A stretch of DNA of 64,000 bases from Brevibacterium sp. S22 (GTDB lineage Bacteria > Actinomycetota > Actinomycetes > Actinomycetales > Brevibacteriaceae): assembly GCF_004745485.1 (NCBI RefSeq), contig NZ_RHFG01000004.1, positions 62,001 to 126,000 on the forward strand, in the 5' to 3' direction. The notes under the pieces are model-generated. The model made no database searches and had not been told where the DNA came from. It saw only the letters and a list, made by a program, of their open reading frames with translations. Shown here piece after piece: positions 16,673 through 25,334 of the stretch (position 1 is its first letter; each line of letters starts with the position of its first letter). The position numbers and the translations under genes are program-made.

Positions 16673-18820
16673 ATGTCAATGACCTTCAGCCAGTGGCTGT
16701 CCCACAGTGCAGATGCCGACTTCGAGTCTTTCGTCCGGACTCGACGCGACCTCCTCCAACCCGAGTCCCCGACGATGGCGGCCCTGGCCGCGGCCGCGTC
16801 CTCACGCATCGGGGTCTCCCGCGGCATCGAGGCCCTCGATGCGCAGACGCTCGAGGTCTTCATCTCCTTGGCGAAGGCGGCCCGGACGACGCCCGAGATC
16901 CAGATCGCCGGCAATCCGCATATCGATCCCACCCTCGCCGAGGCGGCCCTGCCCCGCCTGCGCGACCTCGGCCTGGCGTGGCCGTTGAGCGAGGACACGG
17001 ACGGGTCCGGGAATTCGGGGACGGGTGACCGATCCGCCGGCGGCCTGCTCTCTGCCTGCCCGGTGTGGCGGATCCAGTCCGAGGCCATCACTCTTCTGCC
17101 GACCTCGGCGGCGGAATCCGCTCGGGCCTATCCGTGGCAGATCGATGAGTCGACGATCGATTCGAGCACGGCCACGATCTCTCAGCCGCTCATCCACAAC
17201 AGCGAACAGGCTGCCGTGGCCGAGGTCATCTCGTCGCTGCGCGGGCTCGTCGATGAGCTCGCCGTCGCTCCGATCTCTCGGCTGACCAGCGGCGGCATTT
17301 CGAAGCGGGATGTCTCCCGGCTTGCTCGCACTCTCGATCTCAGCCTCGAGCAGACGATCACTCTGCTGTTGGCGGCGAAGTCGCTGCACCTCATCGGAGT
17401 CCTCGACGATGCCCTCGATCCGCAGTGGACGGCCGCCGATGATGCTGATTCCGCCCTCGCCGGCGATCGTGCCGAACTGTGGGCGGGGCTGGTCGGGGCA
17501 TGGCTGCGTGAACTGCTCGACGTCACTCAGCTGGCCGCGGGGGCGAGTGAGAATGAGCGCCTCACCGTGCTCACGAACCCGAAGAAGTCCCTGTTCAAAG
17601 GCCACGGCCTCTCGGTGCCGGCGATGCCGCTGCTGCGCTTCTCCGTGCTGTCGGTCCTCCACGACATCGGTCTGGGTACGGCTCGGTCGGCGGGGTGGAT
17701 CCATGCCGAGGTGCTGCGACGGCATCCGCTGCTGCCGGCCCATGAGTTCGCGATGACCGAGGCGGTTCTCCATGCCTGTGTCAGCCTGGGGCTGGCGACG
17801 ACGCCTCTGCAGCAGCCCGCTCATTTCGGGCCGAGCCGGTTCGGCCTTCGCCTGGCCGCCGGTCTGGATCGGGCGATGGCCGAGCATGCCGCCCAGGATC
17901 CCTCCATTCTGCCGCTGGGTGTGGCCGCCGAGGCGCTGACCGTGCCCGGGGATGTCATCGCCGCGGTCACCGAGGGGCTCGGGGCAGAGGTCGATTCGGT
18001 GCTCATCCAGTCCGATCTCACGGCCGTGGCGACGGGCCCGATCGAACCGCGGGTCCACCATATTCTGCGCAGGTACGCCGTCGTCGAGGCCCGTGGTCAG
18101 GGCACCGTCTATCGCATCGACGCAGAGACCATCGAAGACACCATGCAGGCCGGTCTGACCCCGGAGGAGGCTCTGGCCGAACTTGCGGAGATCAGTGCCG
18201 AAGAGCTGCCGTCGACGCTGGAGTTCCTCGTGCAGAACACGGCTTCGAAGCTGCGGCGGGTGCGCGTGGCAGGCGCCCGTGCGGTGCTCATCGTTGACGA
18301 TCCGGTCGACCTCGATGTCATCTTCTCCGATCAGGCGATGATGCCGGCGGGTCTCGAGCGCCTAGCCCCGACGGTGGCGATCTCTCAGCTCGGGCCCGAG
18401 CGGACGATGCATCTGCTCGAGGCCGGGGACCATCATGCGCTGCTGCATTCGGCGACAGGGCCGGCGCGCAAGCGTCGGGTGATCACCGAATCGGAACCCG
18501 AGGTCAGCGTGCGGCGGCGTCCGCGGGTCGGTGACGGCCACCTCGGCGAATACATGCGGATTCTGCGTTCGGCACCGGCAGCGGCGGCCGCGCAGGTGAG
18601 CACGGATGAGCCCCTGGGGCATATGGACCGGCTGCGGGAGGCGGCGGAGGCGAAACGTCGCGTGCTCATCCGGATCGCTGATTCGCAGGGCAAGGAACGG
18701 ACGATCGAGATGCTGCCGGCGACCCTCAACGCCGGCCGCGTCCGCGGAACCGTCACCACCACCGGGGCCGAGGCGTCCCTGGCCGTCGCCCGCATCGTCT
18801 CCGTCGACCCCGCCCCCTGA
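16673..18820 (+). CDS. Helicase-associated protein (XPB-partner, Helicase_C_3 family)
   Basis: The 715-aa protein matches the large actinobacterial 'helicase-associated domain' family encoded next to bacterial XPB. The start SMTFSQWLSHSADADFESFVRTRRDLLQPESPTMAALAAAASSR and a C-terminal segment near 520-600 (LEFLVQNTASKLRRVRVAGARAVLIVDDP...MMPAGLERLAPTVAISQL) are characteristic. It carries no Walker motifs. The N-terminal half appears to be winged-helix-like, with helices such as ISKRDVSRLARTLDLSLEQTITLLLAAKSLHLIG. It probably partners the helicase in DNA repair or transcription, by position. A degenerate palindrome separates it from xpb. Confidence 0.85.
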   Translation: MSMTFSQWLSHSADADFESFVRTRRDLLQPESPTMAALAAAASSRIGVSRGIEALDAQTLEVFISLAKAARTTPEIQIAGNPHIDPTLAEAALPRLRDLGLAWPLSEDTDGSGNSGTGDRSAGGLLSACPVWRIQSEAITLLPTSAAESARAYPWQIDESTIDSSTATISQPLIHNSEQAAVAEVISSLRGLVDELAVAPISRLTSGGISKRDVSRLARTLDLSLEQTITLLLAAKSLHLIGVLDDALDPQWTAADDADSALAGDRAELWAGLVGAWLRELLDVTQLAAGASENERLTVLTNPKKSLFKGHGLSVPAMPLLRFSVLSVLHDIGLGTARSAGWIHAEVLRRHPLLPAHEFAMTEAVLHACVSLGLATTPLQQPAHFGPSRFGLRLAAGLDRAMAEHAAQDPSILPLGVAAEALTVPGDVIAAVTEGLGAEVDSVLIQSDLTAVATGPIEPRVHHILRRYAVVEARGQGTVYRIDAETIEDTMQAGLTPEEALAELAEISAEELPSTLEFLVQNTASKLRRVRVAGARAVLIVDDPVDLDVIFSDQAMMPAGLERLAPTVAISQLGPERTMHLLEAGDHHALLHSATGPARKRRVITESEPEVSVRRRPRVGDGHLGEYMRILRSAPAAAAAQVSTDEPLGHMDRLREAAEAKRRVLIRIADSQGKERTIEMLPATLNAGRVRGTVTTTGAEASLAVARIVSVDPAP

Positions 18821-18850
18821 TCACCACCCGACAACTCTTCCCCCAAATTA

Positions 18851-18906
18851 CTACCCGACGGCGGCTCAACAACCTGGCGCCACGTAGCTGAGCCCCCGTC
18901 AGGTAG
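18851..18906. repeat. Palindromic repeat, copy 1 (degenerate, 18-bp arms)
   Basis: CTACCCGACGGCGGCTCA (18851-18868) and TGAGCCCCCGTCAGGTAG (18889-18906) pair with two mismatches around a 20-nt loop. It is the same family as the palindromes at 20637 and 22427, and lies between two same-strand genes. Confidence 0.85.
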
Positions 18907-18983
18907 CAGGGAGCGGGAACAATCGGGGTCGAGGACGTGTTGTGTCCTCTGGCGACATCACACTTCGGGAAGGGAAGCTCTGA

Positions 18984-20618
18984 ATGAATGGTCCGTTGAT
19001 CGTGCAGTCCGATCGGACTGTGCTGCTGGAATCGGGACACCCCCTGGCCGTCGAGGCGGCCGTGGCGATCGCCCCGTTTGCGCAGCTGTCACGGACCCCG
19101 GAGTACATCCACACCTACGAGATCACTCCGCTGGGGCTGTGGAACGCGCGCGCCAGCGGCCATGATGCCGAATCCGTCGTCGATGTGCTCCTCGAGTTCG
19201 CCAAATACCCGGTCCCGCATGAACTCCTCGTCGACATCGTCGACATCATGGACCGCTTCGGTGTGCTCACCCTCATCGACCATCCGATTCACGGACTGAC
19301 CCTGACCTCGACGGAGACGGAGCTGCTCGATGGGCTGACCGGTCAGCCCGACCTCGTCGGCAAGTTCGGCACACGTATCGACGACGAATCGGTCCTCGTC
19401 CACCCGTCCGAGCGCGGCGAACTCAAACACGCCCTGCTGCAGCTGGGCCATCCGGTCTCTGACCATGCCGGGTATGTCGACGGCGAAGCCCATGAGATCG
19501 CTCTGTCTGATGACGCCCACGGCGGTCAGTGGCATCTGCGCGACTATCAGCGTGAGGCCATCGACCAGTCGCTGTCCGGCGAATCCGGGGTCGTCGTCCT
19601 GCCGTGCGGTGCTGGGAAGACGATCGTCGGTGTGGCCACCATGTCGCGAGTGCAGACGACGACGCTCATCCTCGTGACGAACTCGGTGTCGGCCAAGCAG
19701 TGGAAGGACGAGATCCTGCGTCGCACCACCCTGACCGAAGACGAAGTCGGCGAATATTCGGGGTCGACGAAGGAGATCCGCCCGATTACCATCGCCACCT
19801 ACCAGGTCCTGACCACCCGAAGGAAGGGTTCGTACCTCCACCTCGAACTCCTCGACGCCAAGGACTGGGGCCTGGTCATCTATGACGAGGTGCACCTACT
19901 GCCGGCGCCGATCTTCCGGCTGACCGCAAGCCTCCAGGCTCGTCGTCGCCTCGGACTGACCGCGACCCTCGTGCGTGAGGACGGACGCGAAGACGAGGTG
20001 TTCTCCCTCATCGGACCCAAACAATACGAGGTGCCGTGGAAGGAACTCGAACGCCTCGGCTATATCGCCTCGGCCGCCTGTCATGAAGTGCGCGTCCGCC
20101 TCGACGGCGGAACCCGAACCGCATATGCCCGCGCCGACGGTGAGGACCGGTACCGGCTGGCAGCGACGTCTGATGCGAAGCTGCCGATCGTGTCCGAGCT
20201 CGTCGCCGATCATCCGGATGCACAGATCCTCGTCATCGGGCAGTATCTCGACCAGCTCGAGGAGATCGGGGCCGAGCTCGGTGCGCCGGTGCTCACCGGG
20301 CAGACCCCCGAATCGGTTCGCCAAGAGCTCTTCCGCGAGTTCCGGTCCGGGGAGATCCCGGTCCTCGTCGTCTCGAAGGTCGCGAATTTCTCCGTGGACC
20401 TGCCGGCCGCCTCGGTGGCGATTCAGATCTCCGGGGCATTCGGGTCCCGGCAGGAAGAGGCGCAGCGTCTCGGACGGATTCTGCGTCCGAAGGAAGATCA
20501 GGGCTCGGCCACGTTCTACACCGTCGTCGCCGCCGACACCATCGACGAGCACTTCGCCGCTCAGCGCCGCCGCTTCCTCACCGAGCAGGGCTACAGCTAC
20601 AGCATCGAAGTCCGCTGA
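18984..20618 (+). CDS. XPB-type superfamily 2 DNA helicase
   Basis: The 544-aa protein has the complete bacterial XPB set. The N-terminal domain (about 1-180) is followed by LRDYQREAID, Walker A PCGAGKTIVG, LILVTNSVSAKQWKDEI, Walker B VIYDEVHLLPA (DEVH), LTATLVREDGRED containing the XPB-specific RED motif, and motif VI QEEAQRLGRILRPKEDQG. This family unwinds DNA 3'-5' with ATP and is thought to act in repair, but its bacterial role is poorly defined. The ATG is preceded by a GGGAAG-type RBS. The gene is paired with the upstream helicase-associated gene and convergent with the ABC-F gene across a 20-bp-arm palindrome. Confidence 0.94.
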   Translation: MNGPLIVQSDRTVLLESGHPLAVEAAVAIAPFAQLSRTPEYIHTYEITPLGLWNARASGHDAESVVDVLLEFAKYPVPHELLVDIVDIMDRFGVLTLIDHPIHGLTLTSTETELLDGLTGQPDLVGKFGTRIDDESVLVHPSERGELKHALLQLGHPVSDHAGYVDGEAHEIALSDDAHGGQWHLRDYQREAIDQSLSGESGVVVLPCGAGKTIVGVATMSRVQTTTLILVTNSVSAKQWKDEILRRTTLTEDEVGEYSGSTKEIRPITIATYQVLTTRRKGSYLHLELLDAKDWGLVIYDEVHLLPAPIFRLTASLQARRRLGLTATLVREDGREDEVFSLIGPKQYEVPWKELERLGYIASAACHEVRVRLDGGTRTAYARADGEDRYRLAATSDAKLPIVSELVADHPDAQILVIGQYLDQLEEIGAELGAPVLTGQTPESVRQELFREFRSGEIPVLVVSKVANFSVDLPAASVAIQISGAFGSRQEEAQRLGRILRPKEDQGSATFYTVVAADTIDEHFAAQRRRFLTEQGYSYSIEVR

Positions 20619-20636
20619 TTCCCACCCCTCCCAGAA

Positions 20637-20692
20637 CTACCTGACGGCGGCTCTGCTACCCAGCGCGAGGTTGCAGAGCCGCCGTCAGGTAG
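20637..20692. terminator. Palindromic repeat, copy 2 (perfect 20-bp arms)
   Basis: CTACCTGACGGCGGCTCTGC at 20637-20656 is exactly complementary to 20673-20692 around a 16-nt loop. It lies 19 bp after xpb and 24 bp after the convergent ABC-F stop, so it is placed to terminate both. Confidence 0.9.
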
Positions 20693-20715
20693 CAGAGAGA
20701 GCGGGGAATCCGGGT

Positions 20716-22392
20716 TCACCGGGAACGAGACACGCGCCCCTCGTCCCAGACCGGCCTCGTCGATTCATAGACCTCGCCGTCGGCTCCGAAGACGAGGAAC
20801 CGGTCGAAGTCCCGGGCGAACCAGCGATCGTGGGTGACGGCGAGGACCAAGCCGTCGAAAGCGGTCAGCGCATCCTGCAGAGCCTCGGCGGAGACGAGGT
20901 CGAGGTTGTCCGTCGGTTCGTCGAGGAGCAGCAGGGTCGCCCCTGCCAGTTCGAGCAGAAGGATCTGCACGCGCGCCTGCTGCCCGCCCGAGAGTGACTC
21001 GAAGGTCTGCTCGGCGGCGCCGGCGAGTTCGTAGCGGGCGAGCGCCCGCGAGGCCGGTTCCCGGGGAAGTCCGTTCCGATGCTCGTCCCCGCGATGGAGG
21101 ATGTCGAGCAGTGTGCGACCATGCAGATCCGGCCGGCCGTGCGTCTGCGCGAACCAGCCCGGACGAACTCTGGCTCCCAGCTTCACCTGCCCCGAATGTT
21201 CGACCGGGGCGATCTCGACATCGGAGACCGGACGGTGCTCCGGCTCCGGGTCGGTGCCGCCGGCGGCGAGCAGACGCAGGAAGTGGGACTTGCCCGAGCC
21301 GTTCGATCCGAGCACTGCGACCCGGTCTCCGTAGTGGACCTCGAGGTCGAAGGGCAGCATGAGATTCGTCAGTTCGAGGCCGTGTGCGCGGATGGCGATC
21401 TTCCCGGTCCGGCCGCCTGCCAAACGCATCCCCAGATTCTGTTCGCGCGGCATCGCCTCGGGCGGCCCTGCGGTCTCGAAGCGCTCGAGCCTGGTCTGGG
21501 CGGCACGGTACCGGGATGTCATGTCCGAGTTGTAGGCGGCCTTCTGCTTATACATCTGCACCAGTGCGCGCAGCTTCGCATGCTCTTCGTCCCACCGTTT
21601 GCGCAGTTCCTCGAGGCGGTCGAACCGGGACTGTCGGGCCTCGTGGTAGCTTTCGAAGCCGCCCGGGTGAGTCCACACGGTATTCCCGGCGGCCGAGAGT
21701 TCGAGAGTGATGACCTCCGAGGCGGCCCGGGCCAGCAGTTCACGATCATGGGAGACGAAGAGGACGGACTTGTCCGTGTCCCGCAGCTGGTCCTCCAGCC
21801 ACCGTTTGCCGGGAACGTCGAGGAAGTTGTCCGGTTCGTCGAGGACGAGGACATCGTCACCGCCGCGCAGCAGGGCCTCGAGGATGAGCCTCTTCTGCTC
21901 CCCTCCGGACAGGGTCGTCGTCGGCCGATCCCGGCAGCGGTCGAAGGGCATTCCCAGCGCCGAGGTGGTGCAGGTGTCCCACAGCACCTCCGCTTCGTAG
22001 CCCCCGACTTCACCCCATTCGCCCAGCGCAGCGGCATAGGCCATCTGCACGTTCGTCGAATCGCCGTCGGGCCCGAGCAGACTTTCCTCGGCCCGTCTGA
22101 CCTGGGCGCCCGCCTTCCGGATGCGCTCAGGTGCCACCTCTTCGAGCGCCTCGGCGATGGTGCCGGCAGTGACGAACTGACGCATCAGACCGACGCTGCC
22201 GGTGTGGGAGACGGAGCCCTCGTCCGGGGCGATCTCCCCGGTCAGCAGCCTCAGCAGGGTCGTCTTCCCGGCCCCGTTGGCACCGATGAGTGCGGCCTTG
22301 GCCCTATCGCCGACACGCAATGACACCCCACCGAGGAGGGGTCGGCCGTCTGCAAGTGTGTACGAGACGTCATTGATCTCTATATGGCCCAT
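20716..22392 (-). CDS. ABC-F family ATPase
   Basis: The 558-aa protein has two ABC domains and no membrane segment. Walker A1 is GANGAGKTTLL, signature 1 LSGGEQKRL, Walker B1 VLVLDEPDNFLD. Walker A2 is GSNGSGKSHFL, signature 2 LSGGQQARV, Walker B2 LLLLDEPTDNLD followed by switch VTHDRWF. The inter-domain linker (about 240-310) is a charged helical stretch (ESYHEARQSRFDRLEELRKRWDEEHAKL). ABC-F proteins act on ribosomes as translation factors or, in some branches, confer ribosome-protection antibiotic resistance. No neighbour shows which applies. Note PDNFLD in Walker B1 rather than PTNHLD. Confidence 0.92.
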   Translation of the reverse strand: MGHIEINDVSYTLADGRPLLGGVSLRVGDRAKAALIGANGAGKTTLLRLLTGEIAPDEGSVSHTGSVGLMRQFVTAGTIAEALEEVAPERIRKAGAQVRRAEESLLGPDGDSTNVQMAYAAALGEWGEVGGYEAEVLWDTCTTSALGMPFDRCRDRPTTTLSGGEQKRLILEALLRGGDDVLVLDEPDNFLDVPGKRWLEDQLRDTDKSVLFVSHDRELLARAASEVITLELSAAGNTVWTHPGGFESYHEARQSRFDRLEELRKRWDEEHAKLRALVQMYKQKAAYNSDMTSRYRAAQTRLERFETAGPPEAMPREQNLGMRLAGGRTGKIAIRAHGLELTNLMLPFDLEVHYGDRVAVLGSNGSGKSHFLRLLAAGGTDPEPEHRPVSDVEIAPVEHSGQVKLGARVRPGWFAQTHGRPDLHGRTLLDILHRGDEHRNGLPREPASRALARYELAGAAEQTFESLSGGQQARVQILLLELAGATLLLLDEPTDNLDLVSAEALQDALTAFDGLVLAVTHDRWFARDFDRFLVFGADGEVYESTRPVWDEGRVSRSR

Positions 22393-22426
22393 GGAGACAA
22401 CCTATCAATGCTTCTTGCCAGCGGAC

Positions 22427-22508
22427 ACGACCTGAATTACTACCTGACGGCGGCTCTGCAACCCAGCGCGAGGTTGCAGAGCCGCCGTCAGGTAGTAATT
22501 CAGGTCGT
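22427..22508. repeat. Palindromic repeat, copy 3 (perfect 37-bp arms, 8-nt loop)
   Basis: Arms 22427-22463 and 22472-22508 are exact reverse complements around CAGCGCGA. The inner 20 bp match copy 2. The outer arm covers the last codons and stop of the EamA transporter gene (stop at 22500-22502). It is followed by the ABC-F gene on the same strand. Confidence 0.95.
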
Positions 22509-23462
22509 GATGAGGGAGGCTTCGGACTTGGCGACGACCTCGCGGCGAGCGACGCGACGGGCCAGACGGGACTCGCCCCACTTGATGAAGCCGACTCCCC
22601 CGAGGATGAAGACTCCGCCGAAGAGCTGGATGGCCGCTGGCATCTCGAAGAGCACGAGCCAGGCGACGATGACGGAGAACGGCACCTCGATGAGGTTGAC
22701 GAACGAACCGACAGTCGCCCCGACATAGCGCAGACCGAGGATCCCGGTGATATAGGCGCCGACGGTGAAGAGCACGATCATCGCCATCGGCACGACCCAT
22801 GACATCGGCACTCCGCCGAAGTCCACATCGGCCGTCACCGCGCCCCACGGCATGACTCCGATGGCCACGATGAGCGACATCGCCAGCGCCCCGATGCCCA
22901 TGCCCAGTCCGGTCAGAGCGACCGGCGGGATCGTGATCGTGTCCTTCGCCGAGACGAGGAAATAGCTGGCCAGGCATACCGCGGCGGCCATGGCCATGAC
23001 CACGCCGAAGATGCTGATCGACGATCCCCGCAGGTTGAGCACGAGCAGCAGTCCGATCATCGAGACCACGACCCCGATGAACGTCACGGTCGCCGGCCGG
23101 GTCCGCGTCCTGGCCCAGATCCAGAAGACGATGAGCATCGGCGCGGTCATCTCCAGCAGCAGCGCCACGGCCACGGTCAGGTGTTCGACGGCGACGAAGT
23201 AGAACCCCTGGACGCCGGCCATCGAGACCAGCCCGTAGGTGACGACCGTGCGCCAGTGCGTGATCACTTCGCCCCAGCGTCCGCGCAGTGCGATGAGGGT
23301 GGGGATGAGCAGCAGGACCGCGGAGCCGGCCAGGCGGATGAGCACCACCGCGCCCGGCGTCCACCCGATCGCATACATCGTCTTCGCGATCGGTCCCGAC
23401 ACCGCGAAGAAGAATGCGGAGGCAAGAGTGAGCAGGAACCCTGCGATGACGGTGCGATTCAT
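22500..23462 (-). CDS. EamA/DMT-family transporter
   Basis: The start ATG 23462 has AGGAGG 6 nt upstream; upstream frame extension is unsupported. The 320-aa protein has ten hydrophobic helices in two EamA repeats: AGFLLTLASAFFFAVSGPIAKTMYAIGWTPGAVVLIRLAG begins repeat 1, and FGVVMAMAAAVCLASYFLVSAKD begins repeat 2. This is the drug/metabolite transporter class, commonly exporting amino acids, purines or other metabolites (RhtA-like). The substrate is unknown. The final four codons lie inside the arm of the 37-bp palindrome, so the repeat shapes its C-terminus (SLITT). Confidence 0.87.
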   Translation of the reverse strand: MNRTVIAGFLLTLASAFFFAVSGPIAKTMYAIGWTPGAVVLIRLAGSAVLLLIPTLIALRGRWGEVITHWRTVVTYGLVSMAGVQGFYFVAVEHLTVAVALLLEMTAPMLIVFWIWARTRTRPATVTFIGVVVSMIGLLLVLNLRGSSISIFGVVMAMAAAVCLASYFLVSAKDTITIPPVALTGLGMGIGALAMSLIVAIGVMPWGAVTADVDFGGVPMSWVVPMAMIVLFTVGAYITGILGLRYVGATVGSFVNLIEVPFSVIVAWLVLFEMPAAIQLFGGVFILGGVGFIKWGESRLARRVARREVVAKSEASLITT

Positions 23463-23740
23463 TCCTGACCTCCTGATGTGGTGAAACGTTGGGTGGTGTG
23501 TGGGCGGCAGAATCCCGCCGAGGTGGTGGTGCGGTGGCAGATCGTCCCCTCGCCGAGGCGGGGCAGTCCCCCTCGCCGAGGCGGCCCGACGTCGGCATCG
23601 GCGTGACCGATTCGTCGTTCTTCCGTGTCTGGACTGGCTGTACATGGCCCCGACGGGGTCAGCCTTCAGTATCATCCCTGGATTTGAAATGAGTCAAATG
23701 CATTTTGGTACTTACATGAGTGTGGCAGAATGGTTCTGAC
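23463..23740. promoter_or_regulatory. Divergent intergenic region with two tandem 12-bp motif copies
   Basis: This 278-bp region separates the EamA gene (minus) from the CGNR-like gene (plus). Exact motif copies lie at 23550-23561 and 23573-23584, 23 bp apart, with a partial copy at 23518. The right half (23680-23735) is AT-rich and probably carries the promoter of the CGNR-like gene. Confidence 0.55.
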
Positions 23741-24331
23741 ATGGCCTTCATCTATGACATTCGCGCGAACCTCACGATGCTCGTCGACCTCCTCAACACC
23801 TCCGGGGACGTCGCGGCGGACGGCGATGAGTTGACGACAACCGCGAAACTCCGCGAATTCGCGGCCCGGCACGACTTCTCAGGTCCGCTGAGAGCCACGA
23901 AGACCGACGTCGAGGAGACGCTGAGACTGCGTGCGCGATTCGCCGCAGCCTTGGACTCGAGCATCGACGCCGAGACCGAGGATGAGGTCGAAGCGGCCAC
24001 CTCGTCGGTCGTCGACGAGATCAATCTCACACTCAGCGACTCCGGCTCCGTGCCGCAATTGGTCAAACACGACCACTGGGACTGGCACCTGCACGCCACG
24101 GGAGCCCAGGCCAGCCTCGCGGATCGGGTGGCCGCCGATGTCGCCCTCGTCCTCATCGACCTCATCCGCTCCGGCGACCTCGACCGTCTGGGCCGGTGCG
24201 CCGCCGAGGAATGCCGGGCCTACCTCGCCGACTTCAGCCGCAATCGCTCGAAGCGCTTCTGCGATACCGGAGGCTGCGCCAACCGGACCCATGTCGCAGC
24301 TTTCCGCGCCCGTCAGTCCGACACCGACTGA
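23741..24331 (+). CDS. CGNR-type zinc-finger protein (ABATE domain)
   Basis: The 196-aa product has an N-terminal ABATE-like domain (FIYDIRANLTMLVDLLNTS... DDELTTTAKLREFAARH) and a C-terminal zinc-finger region RCAAEECRAYLADFSRNRSKRFCDTGGCANRTHVAAFRARQ. The four Cys and NR pattern match CGNR zinc fingers, although the name-giving Gly is Ala (CANR). Such proteins are presumed stress-linked transcription regulators. The start codon ATG 23741 has no clear RBS; a GTG or ATG at 23720 is possible. The next gene begins 10 nt downstream, so the two form an operon. Confidence 0.82.
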   Translation: MAFIYDIRANLTMLVDLLNTSGDVAADGDELTTTAKLREFAARHDFSGPLRATKTDVEETLRLRARFAAALDSSIDAETEDEVEAATSSVVDEINLTLSDSGSVPQLVKHDHWDWHLHATGAQASLADRVAADVALVLIDLIRSGDLDRLGRCAAEECRAYLADFSRNRSKRFCDTGGCANRTHVAAFRARQSDTD

Positions 24332-24341
24332 GGGGACCGCA

Positions 24342-25118
24342 ATGTCCCTACAGCCCCTGCGCATCTCTCCCGGTCGCAAGCTAGCCGCCGGATTGGCCGG
24401 TATCTTCACGATGTCGGTCACACTGACAGCCGGCTGCCTCATCACCGGACTCACCTTCGTCCCCGGCGGGCCCGGAGAACCGCAGAGCCAAAAGCTCTTC
24501 TTCATCGCCCTCGCCGTCCTCCTCGCGATCGCCTCTGTCACCGTCTGCCACCTGCTCATGCGCGCAGCCCTCGGCCGCCACCGGACCGGCGGCAGTCTCA
24601 CCCGCTTCTTCCGCTATCAGCTGGCGGCCCTCGGCGTCGGCGGCGGTCTCGGTCTCGGCTTCGTTCCAGCCATGACCGAAGCGGCCCCTGTCTGGTGGGT
24701 GATCTCAATCGCCGTCGGAGTCGGGCTCATTGCTGTTTCCCTGCTCGCCTTCCGCAAGGCCCGCTATCCGATCCTCGACCGCCCGCCTTATCCCAGCCGC
24801 GGCCTGGCCGAAGGCCGTGTCGTCGACTACTGGTCCGGCTCCCAGGCCAGAGCACCGAGTCTGGTCGTGGTTCATTTCATCAACGCCCAGGGCCGAGATC
24901 GCTGGGTCCGCCATCTCGTCCAGCAGAGCCCGTCGATGCAGGGTACGGTCGGCCAGGTGGTCTACGACCGCAGCCGTCCCGAACGGGTCCGACGCTTCGC
25001 CGTCACGCACCAGCTCTTCGACCTCCGCCCGCTGCGCGAGATCCGTGAGAATCCCACATCTCGATCGCCCCAGGTCATCCCGATGCCTCCCGACCGCCAC
25101 CCGCCCTGGCGCCCCTGA
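24342..25118 (+). CDS. Four-helix membrane protein of unknown function
   Basis: The 258-aa product follows the CGNR-like gene after 10 nt, with GAGGGG as RBS. Four hydrophobic segments are seen: AAGLAGIFTMSVTLTAGCLITG (about 14-37), KLFFIALAVLLAIASVTVCHLLM (about 51-73), QLAALGVGGGLGLGFVP (about 90-107) and WWVISIAVGVGLIAVSLLAF (about 116-137). A soluble C-terminal domain follows (SRGLAEGRVVDYWSGSQ... HFINAQGRDRWVRHLVQQ... GQVVYDRSRPERVRRFAV), reminiscent of DUF3592-like domains. I assign no function. Confidence 0.6.
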   Translation: MSLQPLRISPGRKLAAGLAGIFTMSVTLTAGCLITGLTFVPGGPGEPQSQKLFFIALAVLLAIASVTVCHLLMRAALGRHRTGGSLTRFFRYQLAALGVGGGLGLGFVPAMTEAAPVWWVISIAVGVGLIAVSLLAFRKARYPILDRPPYPSRGLAEGRVVDYWSGSQARAPSLVVVHFINAQGRDRWVRHLVQQSPSMQGTVGQVVYDRSRPERVRRFAVTHQLFDLRPLREIRENPTSRSPQVIPMPPDRHPPWRP

Positions 25119-25334
25119 GCGGAACTCGCCCCCGCACGGCCGCCTCGGCGAACATTCCTGGACACAATCTGACCGTGGGCATACTTTTCACTGAAATCGG
25201 TACCTGGTTCCTGAGAACGAATAACCCAGGCGGCGTCCATATCGACTTTTCTGAGAGTTTTTCAGTGGCGTACATCACAATTGCATTCAGGTAACCTCCA
25301 GCGCACTCCCAGAAATGGCCCCCAGACTGGAGTC

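Noticed and set aside
16369-17091. 240-aa minus-strand version of the small membrane protein
   Set aside because: Its N-terminal part is antisense to the helicase-associated gene; a TTG with GGAAGGA at 16599 gives a sensible 76-aa protein instead.
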